This document shows, piece after piece, positions 7,605-14,902 of a DNA stretch of 15,021 nucleotides. The DNA lies in contig CABSXY010000023.1 in NCBI GenBank assembly GCA_902481695.1, positions 1-15,021 on the forward strand, written 5' to 3'. The notes beneath the pieces are model-generated. The model was not told the origin of the DNA. It made no database searches and saw only the letters and a list, made by a program, of their open reading frames with translations. The position numbers and the translations under genes were made by a program. Origin of the DNA: an uncultured Haemophilus sp. Its GTDB lineage: Bacteria; Pseudomonadota; Gammaproteobacteria; Enterobacterales; Pasteurellaceae. The stretch's first letter is position 1; every line of letters begins with the position of its first letter.

Positions 7605-8414
7605 TTAAGCTAAAACCAACCGCTCTTTCCCAGAATAAATATTGGCTTTTCCTGGGCGAGCAAAGCCGATAAGAGAAAGATTGTGTTGTTCGGCCATATT
7701 GACAGCAAGATCTGTCGCGGCAGAAATCGCAACAAGTAACTCGATGCCACAAGCTACCGATTTTTGAACCATTTCATAACTGGCTCGGCTTGAAACAAGT
7801 ACGAATCCTTGCGGTTGATTTTGTTTAGCATGCCAGCCGATTAATTTATCTAGCGCGACATGTCGCCCTACATCCTCTCGAATCGCCAGTAAATTGCCGG
7901 ATAAATCAAAAAAGGCGGCAGCATGTGTAGCCCCTGTTTCTTTCCCAAGTTCTTGATTGGCTTGTAATTGTTCTAAACAGCCATCTAATAAATTTAAATT
8001 AAATTGGAAAGTGCGGTCTAATTTTGGCAATTTTTTATAAACTTGTGAGATTTGTTCTGTGCCGCAAATGCCACATCCTGTTCTGCCTGTTAATGTTCGA
8101 CGATGATCTTTTAATGCCACAAATTGACGGCTAGACAATTCAATTTGCACTTCAATACCATTGCATACTTCCACCACATCAATGCCATAAATATCCGCTT
8201 TTTTCTCAATAATACCTTCTGCGAGTGAAAAGCCTAAAGCAAAATCCTCTAAATCTTGTGGAGAACACATCATGACGGTATGTGCAATACCATTATAAAC
8301 AAGTGAAACAGGCACTTCCGAAGCCAGACTATCTTGTTTTTCCACTAAAAGTGCGGTCGGATTTTCAGGTGTTTTTTTTAAAAAATTAATTGTTTTTTGG
8401 ATTATCCAGTGCAT
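7605..8414 (-). CDS. fdhD: Formate dehydrogenase accessory sulfurtransferase FdhD
   Basis: Cytoplasmic protein that passes sulfur from the cysteine desulfurase to the bis-MGD molybdenum cofactor so that formate dehydrogenase is active. With the ATG at 8414 it is 269 residues. The catalytic CxxC is at C114-G-I-C117 inside GRTGCGICGTE, matching Cys121/Cys124 of E. coli FdhD. Other family landmarks are EVPVSLVYNG, EDFALGFSLAEGII, the THAAAFFD segment, REDVGRHVALDKLIG and SRASYEMVQKS. A TTG ten codons upstream (8444) is in frame but lacks a ribosome binding site; GGGAA precedes the ATG. It is divergent from fdxG, the enzyme it activates, and may share its regulatory region. Two USS cores lie inside the gene. 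Confidence 0.95.
   Translation of the reverse strand: MHWIIQKTINFLKKTPENPTALLVEKQDSLASEVPVSLVYNGIAHTVMMCSPQDLEDFALGFSLAEGIIEKKADIYGIDVVEVCNGIEVQIELSSRQFVALKDHRRTLTGRTGCGICGTEQISQVYKKLPKLDRTFQFNLNLLDGCLEQLQANQELGKETGATHAAAFFDLSGNLLAIREDVGRHVALDKLIGWHAKQNQPQGFVLVSSRASYEMVQKSVACGIELLVAISAATDLAVNMAEQHNLSLIGFARPGKANIYSGKERLVLA
8009..8017 (+). repeat. Uptake signal sequence core inside fdhD
   Basis: Exact AAGTGCGGT. Read on the minus strand in the fdhD frame it lies across D-R-T-F of the segment KLDRTFQFNL, between the CxxC region and the C-terminal domain. Confidence 0.9.
8349..8357 (+). repeat. Uptake signal sequence core near the fdhD N-terminus
   Basis: Exact AAGTGCGGT. In the fdhD frame it encodes Thr-Ala-Leu at residues 20-22, in the poorly conserved N-terminal stretch. 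Confidence 0.9.
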
Positions 8415-8479
8415 TATTTTTTCCCAATAAAATGACTCTTGCAAAAATGTTACTTTTTTTTAACAAAAAATGTTTATTT

Positions 8480-8495
8480 TGTGATCTAGCTCAAG
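8480..8495. promoter_or_regulatory. Candidate CRP/FNR-family site in the fdhD-fdxG divergent region
   Basis: TGTGATCTAGCTCAAG has a perfect CRP left half (TGTGA) and a partial right half (TCAAG against TCACA). Its inner part GTGAT-CTAG-CTCAA also matches the FNR consensus TTGAT-N4-ATCAA at 8 of 10 positions. The sequence lies between the divergent fdhD and fdxG genes. Which regulator uses it, if any, cannot be settled by eye. Confidence 0.45.
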
Positions 8496-8550
8496 TTTTA
8501 AAGCGATTATAACAAGTTTTGATTATAGATTTTCGGTTAAAAAATAGTTA

Positions 8551-8591
8551 AAATCGGCTCCGTTTAAATTGGTCATTGTTATAGCCGATTT
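8551..8591. other. Inverted repeat in the fdxG upstream region
   Basis: A perfect 9-bp inverted repeat, AAATCGGCT (8551-8559) and AGCCGATTT (8583-8591), with a 23-base A/T-rich loop. It has no T-run after it on the plus strand, so it is not a typical terminator. It may be an operator or a leader hairpin; the function is unknown. Confidence 0.5.
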
Positions 8592-8608
8592 AATGGTTGA
8601 TACGTTAT

Positions 8609-8650
8609 TTTAACGAAATCAAATAAATTATCTACACGAATTTATACTAT
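8609..8650 (+). promoter_or_regulatory. Candidate FNR-activated promoter of fdxGHI
   Basis: TTTAA-CGAA-ATCAA (8609-8622) has one perfect FNR half-site and matches 8 of 10 consensus bases. Downstream lie overlapping -10-like hexamers TATACT (8643-8648) and TACTAT (8645-8650), placing the site centre (8615.5) about 40 bases before the expected start near 8656, the usual position for FNR class II activation. No -35 box is seen, as expected for an activator-dependent promoter. The individual elements are weak. Confidence 0.35.
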
Positions 8651-8660
8651 CGAAATATCT

Positions 8661-8676
8661 TAACGGTTCGCCGTTA
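8661..8676 (+). other. UUCG hairpin directly before the fdxG ribosome binding site
   Basis: TAACGG-TTCG-CCGTTA forms a perfect 6-bp stem with a UUCG loop closed by a G-C pair. It ends two bases before AAGGAG (8679-8684), the fdxG Shine-Dalgarno sequence. It leaves the binding site free but would sit against an initiating ribosome. Confidence 0.7.
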
Positions 8677-8689
8677 TGAAGGAGTGATT

Positions 8690-11600
8690 ATGCAGGTCTC
8701 TAGACGTAAGTTCTTTAAGATCTGTGCAGGTGGTATGGCGGGGACGTCTGCGGCAATGTTGGGCTTTGCACCATCATCTGTTTTAGCAGCGCCACGTGAG
8801 TACAAATTATTACGGGCGTTTGAATCCCGTAACACCTGTACATATTGTTCTGTAAGCTGTGGTATGTTGCTATATAGCACAGGTAAACCTTACGATTCCT
8901 TAAGCAGCCACACAGGTACCAATACCCGTTCTAAATTATTCCACCTTGAAGGTGACCCAGACCATCCGGTAAGCCGTGGTGCGTTGTGTCCGAAAGGTGC
9001 AGGTGCGTTAGACTATGTTAATAGTGAAAGTCGCGTACTATATCCTGAATATCGTGCACCAGGTTCTGACAAGTGGGAACGTATTTCTTGGAAAGATGCA
9101 ATCAAACGTATTTCTCGCTTGCTAAAAGATGACCGTGATGCCAACTTTGTTGAAAAAGATGCAAGTGGCAAAACCGTTAACCGTTGGACAACTACAGGTA
9201 TTATGACCGCCTCTGCCATTAGTAATGAGGCCGCACTTCTTACCCACAAATGGGTTCGAATGATGGGCATAGTGCCGATGTGTAACCAAGCGAATACTTG
9301 ACACGGACCAACGGTAGCAAGTCTTGCTCCATCATTTGGTCGCGGTGCCATGACAAACAACTGGGTTGACATCAAAAACGCCAATCTTATTATCGTTCAA
9401 GGCGGTAACCCTGCTGAAGCTCACCCTGTTGGCTTCCGTTGGGCGATCGAAGCGAAGAAAAACGGTGCAAAAATCATCGTAGTTGATCCTCGCTTTAACC
9501 GTACAGCGTCTGTAGCTGACCTTCATGCGCCAATTCGTTCTGGTACTGATATCGCATTCTTAATGGGTGTGATCCGTTACCTATTGGAAACTAATCAAAT
9601 CCAACACGAATACGTTAAACACTATACCAATGCTTCATTCTTAATTGATGAAGGCTTCAAATTTGAAGATGGTTTATTCGTAGGTTTTGATGAAGAAAAA
9701 CATGCTTACGATAAATCAAAATGGAATTACCAATTTGATGAAAATGGTTTTGCTAAACGTGATATGACCTTACAAGATCCACGTTGTGTGATTAATATCT
9801 TGAAAGATCACGTCTCTCGCTATACCCCAGAAATGGTTGAGCGTATCACAGGCGTCAAACAAAAAACCTTCTTACAAATCTGTGAAGAGATTGGTAAAAC
9901 CTCTGCTCCAAACAAAACCATGACGCACTTATATGCGTTAGGTTTAACTGAGCATACAATTGGTACACAAAACATTCGCTCAATGGCAATGATCCAATTA
10001 CTCTTAGGTAACATGGGTATGCCAGGCGGTGGTATTAATGCATTGCGTGGACACTCAAACGTTCAAGGTACAACTGATATGGGCTTATTGCCGATGTCTT
10101 TACCAGGTTATATGCGTCTACCAAATGACAAAGATAGCTCTTACGAACAATACATTAATGCGATTACGCCAAAAGATATCGTACCAAACCAAACAAACTA
10201 CTATCGTAATACGTCGAAATTCTTCGTCAGTATGATGAAAACGTTCTATGGTGATAAAGCAACCAAAGAAAATGGTTGGGGCTTCGATTTCTTACCAAAA
10301 GCAGATCGTTTATACGATCCTATCACTCATGTTAAGTTAATGAATGATGGCAAATTGAACGGTTGGATTTTACAAGGTTTCAACGTATTAAACTCATTAC
10401 CGAACAAAAACAAAACTGTTGCAGGTATGAGCAAATTGAAATTCTTAATCGTAATGGATCCGCTTCAAACTGAATCTTCTGAATTCTGGAAAAACTTTGG
10501 TGAATCAAACAATGTAAATCCAGCAGATATTCAAACTGAAGTATTCCGTTTACCAACCACCTGTTTCGCAGAAGAAGATGGTTCTATTGCTAACTCTGGT
10601 CGTTGGGCACAATGGCACTGGAAAGGCTGTGACCAACCAGGTGAAGCACTACCAGATGTTGAAATTCTTTCTATGATTCGTGAAGAGATGCATCATCTCT
10701 ATCAAGAAGACTTGAAAAAAGGTATTCAACCAAAAGGTTTAGAATCTTTCGAAGCGATGACTTGGAACTATGCACAACCGCATGCACCAAGCTCCGCAGA
10801 GTTAGCAAAAGAATTAAATGGTTATGCCCTTGAAGATCTTTTAGATGCAAACGGTAATGTGGTTTATAAGAAAGGTCAATTACTTAACGGATTCGCTCAC
10901 TTACGTGATGACGGTACAACCTCTGCAGGTAACTGGATATACGTAGGTCAATGGACTGAAAAAGGTAACCAAATGGCAAACCGTGACAACTCTGACCCAT
11001 CAGGTTTAGGTTGTACATTAGGTTGGGGCTTCGCATGGCCAGCAAACCGTCGTATCCTTTACAGCCGTGCTTCACTTGATATTAACGGTAATCCTTGGGA
11101 TAAGCACCGTCAATTAATCAAATGGAACGGTAAAAACTGGAACTGGCATGATGTGGCTGACTATGGTACACAACCACCAGGCTCTGATGCGGGTCCATTC
11201 ATTATGTCTGCAGAAGGTGTAGGCCGTTTATTTGCAGTAGATAAAATTACAAGTGGTCCAGTGCCTGAGCACTATGAACCAATTGAAAGCCCAATTGATA
11301 CTAACCCACTACATCCAAGTGTCGTCTCTGATCCAACAATTCGTATCTATAAAGAAGACCGCGAATTTATCGGTTCAAACAAAGACTTCCCGTATGTGGC
11401 AACGACTTATCGTTTAACCGAGCACTTCCACAGTTGGACAGCTCAATCTGCGTTAAATATCATCGCTCAACCACAACAATTCGTGGAAATCGGTGAAAAA
11501 TTAGCAGCAGAAAAAGGTATCCAAAAAGGTGATATGGTGAAAATTACTTCTCGCCGTGGCTATATTAAAGCCGTCGCAGTGGTAACGAAACGTTTGAAAG

Positions 11601-11788
11601 ATTTAGAAGTCGACGGACGTACCGTACACCATATAGGTCTTCCAATTCACTGGAATATGAAAGCCTTAAATGGTAAAGGTAATCGTGGTTTCTCCACCAA
11701 TACCTTAACACCATCTTGGGGTGAATCGGTTACACAAACACCAGAATATAAAACATTCTTGGTAAATATCGAGAAGGCGGAGGCATAA
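8690..11788 (+). CDS. fdxG: Formate dehydrogenase (Fdh-N type), catalytic selenoprotein subunit
   Basis: Periplasm-facing subunit that oxidises formate to CO2 at a Mo/W-bis-MGD centre. It is 1032 residues when TGA at 9299-9301 is read as selenocysteine (Sec204), against 1015 in E. coli FdnG. A Tat signal SRRKFFK (4-10) has a likely cleavage after LA around 33-34. One [4Fe-4S] site is seen: C50, C53, C57, C100, with K102 in the electron path. Sec204 is followed by His in the invariant NQANT-U-HGP context, equivalent to Sec196/His197 of E. coli. The frame continues without a break into AMTNNWVDIKNAN and the rest of the enzyme up to the cofactor-binding C-terminal domain. The ATG at 8690 has AAGGAG 5 bases upstream; the GTG at 8684 overlaps that site and is rejected. 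First gene of fdxGHI. It needs SelA/B/C/D from elsewhere in the genome. Confidence 0.97.
9299..9341 (+). promoter_or_regulatory. Bacterial SECIS element with the Sec UGA codon
   Basis: TGA at 9299-9301 is followed by a hairpin. The lower stem is GACCAA (9306-9311) with TTGGTC (9336-9341). The upper stem is GG, bulged T, AGCAA (9313-9320) with TTGCT-CC (9324-9330), and the loop is GTC (9321-9323). The bulged U is position 17 and the loop GU is positions 23-24 counted from the U of UGA, the same positions as the SelB-binding elements of the E. coli fdhF SECIS. Confidence 0.92.
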
Positions 11789-11789
11789 T

Positions 11790-12725
11790 ATGGCAGGAAG
11801 TGGTCAAGGCGTTCAAACGCAAGACATTATCAAGGTCTCCGCTACGTCTGGTTTTACGCCGGCACCTCAAGCGCGAGATCATAAAGTTGAAGTAGCAAAA
11901 TTAATCGACGTATCTACCTGTATCGGTTGTAAAGCCTGTCAGGTGGGCTGTTCAGAGTGGAATGATATCCGCTCTGACGTCAATGCAAAATGTGTGGGGA
12001 TCTACGATAACCCAGTAGATCTCAATGCAAAAGCATGGACGGTAATGCGCTTTAACGAAGTAGAAGAAAATGATCGTTTAGAATGGTTAATCCGTAAAGA
12101 TGGTTGTATGCACTGTTCAGAACCAGGCTGTTTAAAAGCTTGTCCTGCACCTGGTGCAATCATCCAGTATGCGAACGGTATCGTGGATTTCCAATCTGAT
12201 AAATGTATCGGTTGTGGTTACTGTATCGCAGGTTGTCCGTTCAACATTCCACGTATGAACCCAGACGACAACCGCGTGTACAAATGTACCCTTTGTGTGG
12301 ATCGTGTTTCTGTAGGCCAAGAACCTGCTTGCGTGAAAACATGTCCAACCGGTGCAATTCGTTTTGGTTCTAAAGAAGAAATGAAACTCTACGCAGAACA
12401 ACGTGTTGCTGACTTAAAATCACGTGGTTATGAAAACGCGGGCATCTATGACCCTGAAGGCGTGGGCGGTACACACGTAATGTATGTATTACATCATGCT
12501 GATAAACCAGAGCTTTATTCCGGTCTTCCTAAAGATCCACAAATTGACCTCACCGTCACTGTGTGGAAAGATATCTTGAAACCGGTAGCCGCTGTGGCAA
12601 TGGGTGGTTTAGCACTTGCTGAAATTGGTCACTACTTAGCTGTAGGTCCAAACGTGGAAGAAGATGTAGAAGATCATCACGAAAAATTTGAAGAAGAAGA
12701 TAGAAAAGGGGGCAAAGATGAGTAA
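11790..12725 (+). CDS. fdxH: Formate dehydrogenase iron-sulfur (beta) subunit
   Basis: Electron-transfer subunit linking FdxG to the cytochrome, 311 residues. Sixteen cysteines in four ferredoxin-like groups would bind four [4Fe-4S] clusters: the first group is C44-IG-C47-KA-C50-QVG-C54; the others read CMHCSEPGCLKAC, CIGCGYCIAGC and CTLC followed by CVKTC. A single membrane helix near the C-terminus (about residues 265-288, KPVAAVAMGGLALAEIGHYL) anchors it, with the bulk in the periplasm; there is no signal peptide, so it is probably carried out with FdxG by Tat, as in E. coli Fdh-N. The tail is unusually acidic and charged (EEDVEDHHEKFEEEDRK). ATG at 11790, one base after the fdxG stop, with GGAGG at 11779-11783. 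Its end overlaps fdxI by 8 bases. Confidence 0.96.
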   Translation: MAGSGQGVQTQDIIKVSATSGFTPAPQARDHKVEVAKLIDVSTCIGCKACQVGCSEWNDIRSDVNAKCVGIYDNPVDLNAKAWTVMRFNEVEENDRLEWLIRKDGCMHCSEPGCLKACPAPGAIIQYANGIVDFQSDKCIGCGYCIAGCPFNIPRMNPDDNRVYKCTLCVDRVSVGQEPACVKTCPTGAIRFGSKEEMKLYAEQRVADLKSRGYENAGIYDPEGVGGTHVMYVLHHADKPELYSGLPKDPQIDLTVTVWKDILKPVAAVAMGGLALAEIGHYLAVGPNVEEDVEDHHEKFEEEDRKGGKDE

Positions 12726-13434
12726 GATTGAGATTAGCAATGATACTCGAATCATTCGTCATAGAACGCCTGCTCGTTTTAGCCACTGGCTACTCGTAAT
12801 CTGCTTCTTTATGACGATGTTCACTGGTGTAGCATTCTTCTTCCCAGATTTTGCGTGGTTAACTGAGATTTTAGGTACTCCGCAACTGGCGCGAGCAATT
12901 CACCCGTTCACCGGTATCATTATGTTTGTTGCCTTTATTTTCCTTGGCTATCTTTACTGGGATCACAACATTCCAGAGAAAAACGATATCCGCTGGTTAA
13001 AAGGCATGCTTGAAGTATTGAAAGGAAATGAACACGCTGTTGCTTATAACGGTAAGTATAACCTTGGTCAAAAAATGTTATTCTGGACATTGAACTTGGC
13101 GATGGTTACCTTGCTTGTAACCGGCATCATTATGTGGCGTCAATTTTTCTCGCACTACTTCTCTATTCCGGTATTACGTTTTGCGATTTTACTTCACTCT
13201 TTAAGTGCATTCATGTTGTTCACCGGTATCCTGGTACACATGTACATGGCATTCTGGGTGAAAGGCTCCATTCGTGGTATCGTGGAAGGCTGGGTAACCG
13301 TTCGCTGGGCGAAAAAACACCACCCAAAATGGTATAACGAAGAAGTACTTCCTAAGCTAGAAGAAGACCTTAAAAACGAAGCTGAAGGTAAAAAAGTAAA
13401 AACCAAAGCATTGTTCAAAGGTATCAATGGCTAA
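12718..13434 (+). CDS. fdxI: Formate dehydrogenase cytochrome b556 (gamma) subunit
   Basis: Four-helix inner-membrane diheme cytochrome b that passes electrons from FdxH to the quinone pool, 238 residues. The histidines that bind heme in E. coli FdnI (18, 57, 155, 169) are all present as H23 (RFSHW), H62 (ARAIHPFTG), H160 (ILLHS) and H174 (ILVHMYMAFW). The cytoplasmic C-terminus is long and Lys/Glu-rich. The ATG at 12718 follows AAGGGGG and overlaps the end of fdxH by 8 bases (ATGAGTAA), so translation is probably coupled; an upstream TTG at 12688 inside fdxH is rejected. In Haemophilus the acceptor is likely a (demethyl)menaquinone; that is established for the genus, not visible here. Confidence 0.96.
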   Translation: MSKIEISNDTRIIRHRTPARFSHWLLVICFFMTMFTGVAFFFPDFAWLTEILGTPQLARAIHPFTGIIMFVAFIFLGYLYWDHNIPEKNDIRWLKGMLEVLKGNEHAVAYNGKYNLGQKMLFWTLNLAMVTLLVTGIIMWRQFFSHYFSIPVLRFAILLHSLSAFMLFTGILVHMYMAFWVKGSIRGIVEGWVTVRWAKKHHPKWYNEEVLPKLEEDLKNEAEGKKVKTKALFKGING

Positions 13435-13438
13435 AATC

Positions 13439-13469
13439 AAAAAGTGCGGTTAAAATGACCGCACTTTTT
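13439..13469. terminator. USS-pair hairpin between fdxI and fdhE
   Basis: A 12-bp perfect stem AAAAAGTGCGGT (13439-13450) and ACCGCACTTTTT (13458-13469) with a 7-base loop, ending in a T-run on the plus strand. Two exact USS cores (13442-13450 and 13458-13466) form the arms. It follows the fdxI stop by 4 bases and should end or attenuate the fdxGHI transcript before fdhE. Confidence 0.75.
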
Positions 13470-13493
13470 CTTATCAATACTTAAGAGACAATT

Positions 13494-14402
13494 ATGAGTA
13501 TCAAAATCTTATCTGCAGACGAAATCAAACAAAAAACGAATTCATACGATATTCCGCCTGTTTTGTTTGCTAACCCTAAAAATCTTTATCAACGTCGAGC
13601 AAAACGTTTAAGAGAATTAGCGAAAGATCATCCATTGGCTGATTATTTACTCTTTGCTGCAGATGTTGTGGAAAGCCAATTAAGCGTATTTGAAAAAAAT
13701 CCATTAGAAAAACAGCATTTCGATAATTTAGATGAACTTGAACCGTTAAATACTAAAACATTTAAACGCTCAAGCATTTGGATTGAATATCTCAAAGAAA
13801 TTTTACATAGCATTAAACCAAAAGCGAATGAACAGGTTCTTGCTACGATTGAGAATCTTGAAAAGGCCTCTGATAAAGAGCTTGAAGAAATGGCTAGCCA
13901 TCTTTTAAGCCAAGAATTTAATTTAGTGAGCACCGATAAAGCAGTATTTATTTGGGCTGCGCTTTCTCTTTATTGGTTACAACTGGCCCAACAAATTCCT
14001 CATAACAGCCGCCAAGAAGGCATCGACAATTTGCATTACTGCCCTGTTTGTGGTTCTGCCCCTGTTGCGAGCGTGGTACATATCGGTACATCGCAAGGTT
14101 TACGTTATTTACACTGCAGTCTCTGTGAAAGCGAATGGAATTTGGTTCGTGCCCAATGCACTAACTGTAATGAACACAAAAATCTTGAAATGTGGTCATT
14201 AAACGAAGAACTTGCACTCATTCGTGCAGAAACCTGTGGTGATTGCCAAAGCTACTTAAAAATGATGTTCCAGGAAAAAGATCCAAATGTTGAAGCCGTA
14301 GCAGATGATTTGGCATCAATTTTCTTAGATATTGAAATGGAAGAAAAAGACTTCGCTCGTAGTGGATTGAATCCATTTATCTTCCCTGCAGAAGAAGTGT
14401 AA
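13494..14402 (+). CDS. fdhE: Formate dehydrogenase maturation protein FdhE
   Basis: Cytoplasmic redox-sensitive chaperone needed to assemble respiratory formate dehydrogenases; in E. coli it binds the catalytic subunits before export. 302 residues. The N-terminal half is helical and poorly marked. The C-terminal half has four CxxC knuckles: C183/C186 (CPVC), C208/C211 (CSLC), C222/C225 (CTNC) and C248/C251 (CGDC), the rubredoxin-like pattern of the FdhE family. The ATG at 13494 is preceded by AAGAGA with 5-base spacing. It follows fdxI by 59 bases that hold a USS hairpin, so it depends on readthrough or on its own weak promoter; I see no strong promoter. Its partner gene is fdxG. Confidence 0.96.
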   Translation: MSIKILSADEIKQKTNSYDIPPVLFANPKNLYQRRAKRLRELAKDHPLADYLLFAADVVESQLSVFEKNPLEKQHFDNLDELEPLNTKTFKRSSIWIEYLKEILHSIKPKANEQVLATIENLEKASDKELEEMASHLLSQEFNLVSTDKAVFIWAALSLYWLQLAQQIPHNSRQEGIDNLHYCPVCGSAPVASVVHIGTSQGLRYLHCSLCESEWNLVRAQCTNCNEHKNLEMWSLNEELALIRAETCGDCQSYLKMMFQEKDPNVEAVADDLASIFLDIEMEEKDFARSGLNPFIFPAEEV

Positions 14403-14421
14403 TGTCTTATTTTTAGATAAA

Positions 14422-14451
14422 CAAAGTGCGGTCAAAATTGACCGCACTTTG
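14422..14451. terminator. Bidirectional USS-pair terminator between fdhE and rimI
   Basis: A perfect 14-bp inverted repeat, 14422-14435 and 14438-14451, separated by AA. Each arm has an exact USS core (14424-14432 and 14441-14449). It lies between the convergent stops of fdhE (14402) and rimI (14457). The T-run after the stem is short, so termination strength is uncertain. Confidence 0.75.
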
Positions 14452-14456
14452 GCATT

Positions 14457-14897
14457 CTAGAGATAACATGCCATCACAACAGCATTTTCTCGTCCACCAT
14501 CCGGTTTAGGATAATAATTCTTACGAATATCAACTTCATTAAATCCCAGCTTTTCATAAAGGAAACGAGCGGGATTCGATTCACGTACTTCAAGCCAAAG
14601 GGTTTGAATGCCTTTCTCTTTCAGCTTATCCATTAAGCCTTGCAATAAAAACGAACCGTAGCCCTTTCCTTGTTGAGTTGGATCTATCGCAATATTGAAT
14701 AATGTGGCTTCATCTAATACCGTTTGGCAAATAGCAAAACCAAGTACTTGCTCTTTTTCCACTAATTTTAGATTGAGATAACGCTCGCCAACATTATTTT
14801 TCAAGGTTCCCAATGACCAAGGTACTAAATGTGCAGCTTGTTCAATTTCATATAAGCGATCCATATCGCATTCTTCAATAGGAAAAAGAGAAGGCAT
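14457..14897 (-). CDS. rimI: Ribosomal protein S18-alanine N-acetyltransferase RimI
   Basis: GNAT-family enzyme that acetylates the N-terminal alanine of ribosomal protein S18 using acetyl-CoA. 146 residues with the start at 14897. Motif A, which binds acetyl-CoA, is Q76-G-K-G-Y-G81 after the NIAIDP strand. E103 in LEVRESNPA and Y114 in FLYEKLGF fit the catalytic Glu/Tyr pair (E103, Y115) of Salmonella RimI. The family hallmark VPWS is at 25-28. An in-frame ATG at 14927 would add ten residues and run into holD; the 146-residue form is the usual length and starts 5 bases after the holD stop, so it is preferred. The gene follows holD as in E. coli. Confidence 0.93.
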   Translation of the reverse strand: MPSLFPIEECDMDRLYEIEQAAHLVPWSLGTLKNNVGERYLNLKLVEKEQVLGFAICQTVLDEATLFNIAIDPTQQGKGYGSFLLQGLMDKLKEKGIQTLWLEVRESNPARFLYEKLGFNEVDIRKNYYPKPDGGRENAVVMACYL

Positions 14898-14902
14898 AAT
14901 GA

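Noticed and set aside
8415..8444. TTG start of fdhD adding ten residues
   Set aside because: There is no ribosome binding site before it and a downstream ATG is available with GGGAA upstream.
8448..8465. TGTTA-N8-TAACA with a T-run, resembling an ArcA site or a terminator
   Set aside because: Only 5 bp pair, the match to an ArcA box is loose (about 11 of 15 on the minus strand), and such A/T-rich matches are common here.
8593..8613. Six-codon upstream ORF in the fdxG leader
   Set aside because: It has no ribosome binding site and is short enough to be expected by chance in A/T-rich DNA.
8415..8689. NarP/NarL heptamers or a molybdenum-cofactor riboswitch
   Set aside because: I found no convincing TACYYMT pair and no GC-rich multi-helix RNA of the Moco type in this A/T-rich region.
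8684..8692. GTG start for fdxG two codons upstream
   Set aside because: The GTG overlaps the AAGGAG ribosome binding site. The ATG at 8690 has proper spacing and gives the normal Tat signal start MQVSRR.
9350..11788. A separate 812-residue gene starting after the TGA
   Set aside because: It is the continuation of fdxG in the same frame. The Sec context, SECIS and family alignment show one selenoprotein, not two genes or a pseudogene.
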